This document shows positions 7,875-15,695 of a stretch of DNA of 64,000 nucleotides, in pieces. The DNA lies in NCBI RefSeq assembly GCF_003315595.1, contig NZ_QNQU01000021.1, positions 48,767 to 112,766 on the forward strand. The letters run 5' to 3'. Positions within the stretch are counted from its first letter, which is position 1, and each line of letters begins with the position of its first letter. The notes below the pieces were generated by a model. That model was not told where the DNA came from and did no database searches. It saw only the letters and a list, made by a program, of their open reading frames with translations. Both the position numbers and the translations under genes were made by a program. This DNA comes from Pedobacter miscanthi (GTDB taxonomy: Bacteria; Bacteroidota; Bacteroidia; Sphingobacteriales; Sphingobacteriaceae).

Positions 7875-8440
7875 TATTGATATAATTCTATTAGTGTATT
7901 TAAACCGCCCGAAAAGGCCTGGCCCAGTGCCTCTACATTCCATGCGCCCCCGTTTCTTGAAATTGAAGCAATCATCAGCGAATCTTCATTTGTAAATTCC
8001 TCTTTAAGCAGGTACTGGCATAAAACCGATTTATCGGCATTGTTCCTGATATTGATATAGGAGTTTTGAACGTGGCCAAAGTGGTGGCCTCTTTCTTCAC
8101 TCTGATCAATGGTTACTGCGAAATAAAGGAACTCCACTTCCGGATCTATTTTGGATAAATCGATATGGATTACTTCATCATCTCCATCGCCCTCGCCACC
8201 CCTGCTATCGCCCGGATAATGGGTAGAACCATCAGGGCTGGTGTTATTGTTATAAAAAACAAAATATTCATCGGCAAGCAGTTTGCCGTTTTCGCCCAGC
8301 ATAAATACGGAGAGGTCGAGGTCTACCGGGTGTCCGTTAACAACAGCGGTATCCCAGCCCAGGCCGGCAATAATGTGTTTCAAGCCCGGTTCTTCACTGA
8401 TCAGGGAAACAGGTTTTCTTTTTTCTATTTGTATAGCCAT
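7874..8440 (-). CDS. TerD-family protein (first copy)
   Basis: This 188-residue TerD-domain protein has the expected strands (GLGWDT, DLDLSVFMLG) and an intact Ca2+-binding loop GGEGDGDDEVIHIDLSK at about residues 84-100, plus the late ITIDQ...GHHFGHVQNSYI segment. Its TAA stop overlaps the ATG of the next terD-like gene by one base, so the two are translated together and may form a hetero-oligomer. Known TerD proteins bind Ca2+ and accompany stress-response loci; tellurite resistance itself cannot be inferred because no TerC-like transporter is encoded nearby. Confidence 0.92.
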   Translation of the reverse strand: MAIQIEKRKPVSLISEEPGLKHIIAGLGWDTAVVNGHPVDLDLSVFMLGENGKLLADEYFVFYNNNTSPDGSTHYPGDSRGGEGDGDDEVIHIDLSKIDPEVEFLYFAVTIDQSEERGHHFGHVQNSYINIRNNADKSVLCQYLLKEEFTNEDSLMIASISRNGGAWNVEALGQAFSGGLNTLIELYQ

Positions 8441-8467
8441 TTTGTTAAGTTTTAGATGTTATATGCC

Positions 8468-9748
8468 CTAACTCTTTTTTGGAGGTAAAGGCGGTGGTTT
8501 TACCGGATTGTTTTTCGTGTTTGGTGTTGCTTTTATTTCGGGCAACCTGGGGATGTTTACCGGTTTTGGCACATCGTTTTGCTTTTTGGGTGGTAAGGGC
8601 GGAGGCAGTTTTGGTGTTGGAAGGGCTGGCCGTGGCAGTACGGGAGGCGCAGTGGGTACTTTTGCTTTAACACTGTAACCGGCATTGGCAATGGCCTGAA
8701 AAATAGCCAGCATGGCATCTTTAACATCAACCGGCTGCAACGCGATAACATGATGATACTTTTTAAGCAGTTTATCAGAAAAATATGCGGTGCTGATTTC
8801 TTCTGATCCAAGCAGGATGATTACGCCATCGGCCTGTAAATTGTTTGCCCTTAACAAATCGTCTATCGCCGTAAAAATCATCCCGTCATTCGCATAATAT
8901 TGCAGCCTGTCGTTCAGGTTTTTTTCCTTTACGTTAAACCAATACCGGTTTCCGTCGGATAGTTCGGCCTCACCTTTAATAATCGGACCAATGTTTTGAA
9001 GTAAAGCCGCACAGAAGGGAAGCAGGAAAGCGATTTCAGTATCTTTATTAACAGACAGATAAGAATTTTGCAGGATGATATATTCTACAATCATATCGGC
9101 CAGGATTTTTACCCTCGGGTCGGCTCCCTGACCTACCAGTTTGGCCGATCCAAGCACTTCAGCCTTACTATTTTTGTAGAGGTTTAAATAAAGTACATCA
9201 TCAATGCCATTCATTAATAAAATGGCCTTGTTGTTTGGCAAAATCTGCTTTTGCGTAAGTATATTAAAAAGGGTATGGTGATATGCAATGCGGTCTAAAT
9301 TAAAATAGCCAGCCTCCTGAAACAGGTTTTCGATCAGCGATTTCTCATTGTCTTCAATATCATCATCAAATAAAAAGCGCAAAGGGAACTGCTGCCTGTA
9401 CGATTCGATAGATTCGGATTTATATAATACGGTGTTTAAAAAGTGCGATAAATATTGTTCTACACCGTAATAAAATAGCTGTTTAACAGGTTTTTTATTA
9501 CCATATATACTGAAATGTTTAGCCGGATCTTTTACAATTTCGAAATAATTGCCATAGGCGTAGGGATCGTTTTTGTAAAAGCGTTCCCTGGCTGCGGCGC
9601 CAAAAATAAAATCGTTGCCGTTTACATAAAAGTATAAGGGAACCTCGTTCGATTCCCTCATTTTTAACGGGGCATAAGGGTTACTGTCTGATTGATACCA
9701 GAAAGTAACCGTCCGCTTCGATATTTTTGCCAATACACAGAATCCCAT
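8468..9748 (-). CDS. Actin/Hsp70-like protein with proline-rich tail
   Basis: I do not recognise a named family for this 426-residue protein. Two stretches resemble actin/Hsp70-fold strands: ILLMNGIDDVLYLNLY (about 176-191) at the phosphate-2 position and GVIILLGSEEIST (308-320) at the adenosine-motif position. The catalytic DxGG and the final GG are missing, so it may be a pseudo-ATPase. The last 60 residues are Pro/Lys-rich and contain PPPLPPKK twice (about 382-389 and 418-425), reminiscent of SH3-type ligands. It starts six bases after the stop of the giant actin-like gene, and terD-like genes follow, so it is probably a partner subunit. The fold assignment is by eye and moderate at best. 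Confidence 0.5.
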   Translation of the reverse strand: MGFCVLAKISKRTVTFWYQSDSNPYAPLKMRESNEVPLYFYVNGNDFIFGAAARERFYKNDPYAYGNYFEIVKDPAKHFSIYGNKKPVKQLFYYGVEQYLSHFLNTVLYKSESIESYRQQFPLRFLFDDDIEDNEKSLIENLFQEAGYFNLDRIAYHHTLFNILTQKQILPNNKAILLMNGIDDVLYLNLYKNSKAEVLGSAKLVGQGADPRVKILADMIVEYIILQNSYLSVNKDTEIAFLLPFCAALLQNIGPIIKGEAELSDGNRYWFNVKEKNLNDRLQYYANDGMIFTAIDDLLRANNLQADGVIILLGSEEISTAYFSDKLLKKYHHVIALQPVDVKDAMLAIFQAIANAGYSVKAKVPTAPPVLPRPALPTPKLPPPLPPKKQNDVPKPVNIPRLPEIKATPNTKNNPVKPPPLPPKKS

Positions 9749-9753
9749 CGCTA

Positions 9754-12700
9754 CTATTGTTTTTGAATGCCTTTAAGCAGGTGTTTTTCGAAGAATTTCA
9801 TCCCTTCGAGAATGATGATCGGCGCTACATAATCGAAATCTTTCTGATCATCGTGTTTCCGCTTTTGTGCTTTGATAAAATCTGGCTCGCCTTTGATGTA
9901 GTTCTCGATGTTCATATCCTGAAAACCCGCCATAAAATCTGTGGCATTCATTTTCAGCCCAAACATGCCGGATGATACCTTGTAAAACAGATCGGCAAAA
10001 TCCATAAACCTCGGGCAGTGCGGTTTGCCTTCCTGCGGTAAACAGATAAAATGATTGCCAATATGCTCCAGCATTTCGGGCGTAATGGAATTGGTTGATT
10101 CGAGGTATTTAAATTCGCCATTTGGCGTAACCACACAGAAATTATCTTCGCCCAATATCTCAATGGCCTGTTTGTTGGTGGGTACCAAAATGCTCGTGAT
10201 ATTGGTTGGGATGGCCAAACCTTTCGATACTTCGTATTTAACATCGGAATTATCTGTTCCGCGTTGCGAATTGATATCGATTATTTTTAAAGGGTTGGTG
10301 CTGATCGGACTAATGGTTTGTTTGGCCACTGTTTCGCCGCCCATTCCCCTGATAAACATCTGTGTATAATAATCATCGGCTGCGGCCGGATTTACCGCGG
10401 TAAACCAGTCGAATATCCTTGCGCCTTTACCCGCAAATGCAATTTTTATTTTTGGTGGAATGGCCTTAACCTGGGGTGGTGCATCTTCCGATTTTAAAAT
10501 CTCATTCCTTAACTTATAAGCCAGCTGACCTGCGTAAAACATAATCAGGCCGGTAACGTAAAGGTTAATGCTCATCATTTCCTTACATTCGGCAGCGATT
10601 AAGAGATAAAAAGTTTCAAAATCCGAAGCTTCCAAACGGTCTACAACCTGTTCGAAATAATAGGGTGCGGTATTTTCGTTAAATTTAGGTGTACCGGAAT
10701 TTAAACCCTGGATTGATATTTTTTTCTTTTCACAGATCCTGAGCAGCACGTTTTTAAAGTTGGGCGAAAATTTGGTTGCCTGTGCTACGCGTTCGGCCGC
10801 AAAACGGATGGAGTTCTGTTTAATCATTGCCTTTCCACCTTCCATCTGGCACAATGCGGTAATATCTGTTGTACTGCCGCCAATGTCGAAACAAAGTACC
10901 AGTTCTCCGGGGTTAATGGAGTAACCACCGTTTGGGCGCACCAGGTAATTGGCTACAGCACAGGCTTCTGATAATGATTCTTCGTTGCCTAATTTTTTGA
11001 AATCGAACCTTACCGGGCCGGTTTCCGTTTTGATATCTACCGCTGTAAGTGTTCTTTTAGCCTCATTGCCCCAGCCTGTAGCAACCGCTGCTTGCGGTTG
11101 TTCGCCCCAGCCGCTATTGCCGGTATCGGTTGAACCCCATGCCGGTGTTGTGGCGGCAGGTGCTGAAGCCTGACTGCCCCAGCCACCCGGTTGAGCTGCA
11201 GTAGACCCCCAGCTACTGCTGCCGGATGTATCGCCGATATCAGAAAGATCGGAAGGAGGGAAGGTTTTTAATTTAACGTTACTTTCAATCGGTGATATTT
11301 CTTTAAGCGAATCCCATATACCCCTGTATTCGCTTAATAATTCTTTACCCATTGATGAGGGGTACGACCATTTTAAGGTGTGTGGCTCATGCCCTTCGAT
11401 AAACAATTGCGCATATACATGAAGCAATAAAGTACTTAAATAGGCGGTTTTGTAACTCTTGTCAATTTGCTGGGTAGACCATTTCATGTTGTACACCAGC
11501 TCGGCCCTGCCAATGCGGTTATAACCTAAAATGTAGCGGTTGTTTTCTGCATTTTCGATCGGCAGGTTTTTTTCAAAACACGGGAAACCACCCTTTACAG
11601 ACTGGGCCATTAAGGAATTAACCTGGATGTTGCCATCGTTTACCACTCTTCTCGAATCGTGGATGGTTAATACTGATTTGATGGAATTGGTCAGGATTTC
11701 GTCGTTCTGGAAAAAGAAGATTTCATCTTCCACCGCTGGTCGTTCATCGTTGTTTTTACTATCGCTAGCCAGTAACGATACCCTTTTATTGGTGAGTTTC
11801 AGGTTTTCGCAAACCTCGTTCCGCTGATCAGAAAAATAAGCAATAGAAGAATTTGTACTGCCAAAATCGACACCTAAAAAGGCTGGCGACAATGTCCTTG
11901 GTGCATTTAACATGTTCACCGGTAAAGCCTGCGTATTGCCCGATCCATCGTAACGGATAATTCCAAAACCACAATCAACGCCTGCATGAGCAAACTTTAC
12001 ACCTTTAAAAGGTTTATTGCTTTCGTATATCTCGTATTTGTATTTATTATCGGCCACTGCATTGTTTGATGCAATATGTAACTGCGCTTTAATGTTGCCG
12101 TATTTTTCAGGGATTACTGCTGCCTTTCCGTTAGCGGCCAGGTATAAAGGAATGCCCTTTTCATCCAGTACAATCCTGAAAAAATCGTCGTCCACATTTC
12201 CGATAAATGGCGTAGCCTGAAACTTGGCATCGTTATGCGGTATTTCCGAATACAGAAAATAGCGGTTCCATTGTTTGGAAATAAAATTGGGCCACATTAA
12301 AATGTCTTTACCGCTGATCAATTCGGAGGTTACCCTGTAAATGACCTCTTTAACAATTTCGTTTCCGGTTTCAGTATATAACTTTAACTGAACAATCAGG
12401 CGTTCACCATCTTTATCGGCCGGGTCGTAAATGGCGGTAATCCGCGATTTTACGTTCGATGATTCGGAAATACCTACCAATGCATCGAGTGTGGCACCGA
12501 AAACATTTAATGCCAATGGTGTTAATGGCAGGGTAAAATAAGCATAGTTGTTCAGCTGCCCTTTGGTTTCGGCTGCCAGTAACAATATGGGTTTGGTTTT
12601 CAGGAAATTCCGGGTTTCCATGCCATCCCTGCCAAAATCGATCTGTGCAATTTCGGTGGTATCGGGAAGCAGTAAATCTTTTGGATCAAACAGGATACTT

Positions 12701-13662
12701 CCTTCTTTCGATTCGTTGTAGATAATCCCTTCCGAGCCGAATAATGCTGTAGAATAGTTAAAAAGAAGGCTAAAAGGATAATTGAAGAGGGAGCCAACTT
12801 CGGGGGCGGTAGATTTATCGAGTTTAGGGTAACCTTTTGCCTGCTGATAAACAACCATATCGTTTATCCAGGCCTGGATACAGGTAGAAATATTGCCATA
12901 CTCAGGCCTGATCAGCTCTTCTACACCGGCATAATTTAACCTGAACTTTTCAATGTTATCTAAAATGTGTTTGGCATAACCATACAGTGTAGAAAGTTCC
13001 TGCGGGTTAATTTCCGACTGTAAAGGATCGATAAATTTTCCGTTCTGTACGTTAATGAAGGGGAATTTCTCCCTGATCTGATAGGATACCGAAGTAAAAA
13101 CAAAACTATCAGGAGAGGTTCCGCCGATCACATGGCCTTTGAATGAGATGACATCAATAAAGGGTATCCTGTCGGCATTATTGGCCAATGATTGATCGCA
13201 CCACAAAGGTTTACGCTCAAATAACATATTGCCAAATGCCCCGGTAGGCTCGTAGATGTTCGTTGTTGTGTTTAAACTCTCACCGTCTGAATAAGATAGA
13301 TGGATTCTATTTGCTTCTATATCTTTATAGTTTAAAGCTATACAGCTGATCAATCCTTTCCATTCGCTGATCAGCGATTTATAGAATAACATCAAACCTG
13401 ATGCTTCGGCTTCTTTATCGCGGATATTATCTATGGCATTCTTGAATAAATTAGCACGGGCAAATACCGATGGTATGCCGGATACAATTGTTCCGATATT
13501 AACAGCAGAATTACCGTCCTGGTCTACTGCGATTTCGGGAATGAGGATGTTTTTGGTAAATACTTCAAGCTGGGGGATTTTATCCCAGGCAAATTCGACT
13601 CCGTTCGGTTCTGTTTTTGGATGAACTTTTATCGCCAGTGCTTTGATTCTTTTATCTAACAT
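9754..13662 (-). CDS. Giant Hsp70/actin-like ATPase, 1302 residues
   Basis: The C-terminal half carries the three hallmarks of the actin/Hsp70 ATPase fold: phosphate-1 LGVDFGSTNSSIAYF (596-610), phosphate-2 CFDIGGSTTDIT (about 924-935) and an adenosine-type strand IAFAGKGARIF (about 1074-1084). Between the first two lies a low-complexity linker (about 811-866) with five Trp-Gly pairs at residues 818, 828, 842, 852 and 864. The first 590 residues form a large domain I cannot assign. The length and actin-like core recall the SrfB group of large bacterial proteins, but I cannot verify this. The gene sits seven bases after the tubulin-like gene, pointing to a joint machine of actin-type and tubulin-type NTPases. 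There is no signal peptide, so it is probably cytoplasmic. Confidence 0.75.
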   Translation of the reverse strand: MLDKRIKALAIKVHPKTEPNGVEFAWDKIPQLEVFTKNILIPEIAVDQDGNSAVNIGTIVSGIPSVFARANLFKNAIDNIRDKEAEASGLMLFYKSLISEWKGLISCIALNYKDIEANRIHLSYSDGESLNTTTNIYEPTGAFGNMLFERKPLWCDQSLANNADRIPFIDVISFKGHVIGGTSPDSFVFTSVSYQIREKFPFINVQNGKFIDPLQSEINPQELSTLYGYAKHILDNIEKFRLNYAGVEELIRPEYGNISTCIQAWINDMVVYQQAKGYPKLDKSTAPEVGSLFNYPFSLLFNYSTALFGSEGIIYNESKEGSILFDPKDLLLPDTTEIAQIDFGRDGMETRNFLKTKPILLLAAETKGQLNNYAYFTLPLTPLALNVFGATLDALVGISESSNVKSRITAIYDPADKDGERLIVQLKLYTETGNEIVKEVIYRVTSELISGKDILMWPNFISKQWNRYFLYSEIPHNDAKFQATPFIGNVDDDFFRIVLDEKGIPLYLAANGKAAVIPEKYGNIKAQLHIASNNAVADNKYKYEIYESNKPFKGVKFAHAGVDCGFGIIRYDGSGNTQALPVNMLNAPRTLSPAFLGVDFGSTNSSIAYFSDQRNEVCENLKLTNKRVSLLASDSKNNDERPAVEDEIFFFQNDEILTNSIKSVLTIHDSRRVVNDGNIQVNSLMAQSVKGGFPCFEKNLPIENAENNRYILGYNRIGRAELVYNMKWSTQQIDKSYKTAYLSTLLLHVYAQLFIEGHEPHTLKWSYPSSMGKELLSEYRGIWDSLKEISPIESNVKLKTFPPSDLSDIGDTSGSSSWGSTAAQPGGWGSQASAPAATTPAWGSTDTGNSGWGEQPQAAVATGWGNEAKRTLTAVDIKTETGPVRFDFKKLGNEESLSEACAVANYLVRPNGGYSINPGELVLCFDIGGSTTDITALCQMEGGKAMIKQNSIRFAAERVAQATKFSPNFKNVLLRICEKKKISIQGLNSGTPKFNENTAPYYFEQVVDRLEASDFETFYLLIAAECKEMMSINLYVTGLIMFYAGQLAYKLRNEILKSEDAPPQVKAIPPKIKIAFAGKGARIFDWFTAVNPAAADDYYTQMFIRGMGGETVAKQTISPISTNPLKIIDINSQRGTDNSDVKYEVSKGLAIPTNITSILVPTNKQAIEILGEDNFCVVTPNGEFKYLESTNSITPEMLEHIGNHFICLPQEGKPHCPRFMDFADLFYKVSSGMFGLKMNATDFMAGFQDMNIENYIKGEPDFIKAQKRKHDDQKDFDYVAPIIILEGMKFFEKHLLKGIQKQ

Positions 13663-13668
13663 GGTGCT

Positions 13669-15312
13669 TTAGTTTATATCGAAGTTTTGTGAAATGGTAA
13701 GTGCATTAAAAATGTGCGCAAGGAATTTCTCTTTAGTGGTATTTACTTTCTGCTCGTCTTTTGGGTTGGTGTTGATCAGTTTTTCGACAAAAAGATCATA
13801 ACGATCCCTAAAAAGGCCTCCTTTACTCCAATGGTGTTTTTCATCAAGGAAAATGGTACCCACATCCAGTTTTTTTAGTTCAGTTGGGTTATCCGGAAAT
13901 GCCTTACTATCGAACAGGAACCTGCCAGGGGCAACGGAGTTCCTTACCTGATAAAGCCAGCCGGGTATAAATTTGGCATCTTTAAAGGTGTAGGCAAAAA
14001 GCTTGAAATATTCGTTTATATCTTTACACTCCGCATCGGTAATGGTACTGTATTGGTTCAGTTTTTGGTTTTCGCACTGTTTGATGAAACCTTTTATGCC
14101 GCCATCATCAAAAGCGCCACCGTTTTTGGTTAATGAAATGTGTGCCAGGGAGAAAAAAGCACCCAGCTTGTTTACAAATATTTCGCCCGATTTATTTTCG
14201 TTGCCTATAAAGTCGTCAAAAGAGAAATTGAACGAATTATCTTTAAATTCTACCGCTTTATAGAGATAATCGGCCTTTGCGCTGTTAAAACCATCATTCT
14301 GGGTGAAAAAATCGTAAGCGGCACAGGCACACAACAACTCTGTAATGTGGCAGGGGTTTTTCTGTTCGCTGCCACCGGTTATGGTCTGATTGGAAACATT
14401 GTTGCCATCAATTTTTTTGCTTTCTATTGGCCAGCCGATATGGTAAAGCAGTTTATAACATTTCTGAACGGTAGGGTCGCTTTGGTAAAACTGCAACGCA
14501 GCCTGACTGTTTAGTGGAAAAAACGATGAATCGGCAATTACGCTATTGGCTTTGCTGGCTTTCTGTTTATCATCTGGTTTATTAAAAGTGAAATACTCTG
14601 TTAATAAGGTAGAGCCAAATTTGGCCTTGGCGAAATCAATACTGGCATTTCCGTTAGAGCGGATTTTCACAAAATCCTGTAAGGCTTTCGGGATTACCGG
14701 AATAGATGATGCACCTGTACCACCGAATATAGAACCAAAAATAAAAACCCTGGCATTTGCACCGGCACTTTCCAGTTTGCCCATAAAAGCGTCTAATTCG
14801 CGTTCCTGCGATTGTACAGCAGCGCCTTTGATGATATTACGGGCGGCTTCTACTATGCCATGGTACATCAGCATAGAGCCGAGGTGGGTTTGTGCCCGGT
14901 AGCCATGATCTAAAGCAAACTCCTGTACGGAACCATTATCCAAAAACAGGTCGGATATTAATTTGTTGGCTTTCTGCTGTTCAGGCGAACCTGTGGTAAT
15001 TTTGCTGATGTTTTTATAGGTTTCCCTTCCAGGCCCGGCATAATTGGTGAAAAACCGGTGTAAATTCAGTTTTGCCGAGAAAAAGGTATTTGCATTTGGC
15101 GTTCCGCCTACACTGGTACCTGTTGTTTTAACCCGGTTGTAAAGGCCGATCAGTTCTTCGACCCGTCCTTTATTTCCGTTGTTCTGATCGGTATCAAGCG
15201 TGAGGATTTCGATTTCCTGATTGTCGAACATCCCTATTCCACATAAGTGGGTAAAGGCTTCCAGACAACGCATCCCGGTACCGCCTATGGCGATGACGAA
15301 TAATTTATCCAT
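13669..15312 (-). CDS. Tubulin/FtsZ-like GTPase family protein
   Basis: The 547-residue protein begins with a glycine loop VIAIGGTGMRCLEAF (6-20), has a LTLDTDQNNGN strand (about 37-47) comparable to the NTDxQ region of FtsZ, and carries a tubulin-signature-like segment FGSIFGGTGASSIP at 192-205 (compare GGGTGTG in FtsZ/tubulin). It is longer than FtsZ and lacks the FtsZ C-terminal tail. Divergent tubulin-like families of this kind are known in bacteria and linked in comparative genomics to membrane remodelling and TerD neighbourhoods. Here it is encoded between a small membrane protein and an actin-like giant. GTP binding is likely; polymerisation is inference. Confidence 0.72.
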   Translation of the reverse strand: MDKLFVIAIGGTGMRCLEAFTHLCGIGMFDNQEIEILTLDTDQNNGNKGRVEELIGLYNRVKTTGTSVGGTPNANTFFSAKLNLHRFFTNYAGPGRETYKNISKITTGSPEQQKANKLISDLFLDNGSVQEFALDHGYRAQTHLGSMLMYHGIVEAARNIIKGAAVQSQERELDAFMGKLESAGANARVFIFGSIFGGTGASSIPVIPKALQDFVKIRSNGNASIDFAKAKFGSTLLTEYFTFNKPDDKQKASKANSVIADSSFFPLNSQAALQFYQSDPTVQKCYKLLYHIGWPIESKKIDGNNVSNQTITGGSEQKNPCHITELLCACAAYDFFTQNDGFNSAKADYLYKAVEFKDNSFNFSFDDFIGNENKSGEIFVNKLGAFFSLAHISLTKNGGAFDDGGIKGFIKQCENQKLNQYSTITDAECKDINEYFKLFAYTFKDAKFIPGWLYQVRNSVAPGRFLFDSKAFPDNPTELKKLDVGTIFLDEKHHWSKGGLFRDRYDLFVEKLINTNPKDEQKVNTTKEKFLAHIFNALTISQNFDIN

Positions 15313-15330
15313 TGATGTTTTGATTAGGGA

Positions 15331-15669
15331 TTAAAACCAGTGTCCGATTTTTCCGGTTGCAAATACTTTGCTCAATACAAAACCGATGATGATATAGATG
15401 ACGAAACCGATAGCTGTACCGATACTCAGGGCGGTTACATAATTATTTACGACCATAATATTTGCATCAGGCTTGAATGCATAATAACCCAGTAAAAAAC
15501 ATACTGCTGGATTTAAGATGGCCAATACCCAGAACCAGGTTTTGCGTGCTTTAGGGTCTTTAGGGTTGCTCCCTCCCTCGAACCTGATGGCGTTTGCAAT
15601 AATGGCCGATAGCAGCAAAAAGATTAATGCGGTGATGATGGAGATGATGTAAGCTGAAGTTGATTCCAT
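15331..15669 (-). CDS. Three-helix membrane protein of the Ter operon
   Basis: This 112-residue protein has hydrophobic helices at about residues 5-27, 45-66 and 78-102, separated by a basic loop (NPKDPKARKTW) and a loop with DANIMVVNN. No family is recognised. It lies 18 bases upstream of the tubulin-like gene and 26 bases downstream of the lipoprotein gene, so it probably provides the inner-membrane site for the complex (inference). The C-terminus GKIGHWF is short and likely exposed. Confidence 0.65.
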   Translation of the reverse strand: MESTSAYIISIITALIFLLLSAIIANAIRFEGGSNPKDPKARKTWFWVLAILNPAVCFLLGYYAFKPDANIMVVNNYVTALSIGTAIGFVIYIIIGFVLSKVFATGKIGHWF

Positions 15670-15695
15670 TTTAGAATTTATTTTAATGATTTAGA

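Noticed and set aside
10949..11173. Plus-strand ORF across the WG linker
   Set aside because: It is the antisense of the low-complexity linker of the giant actin-like protein.
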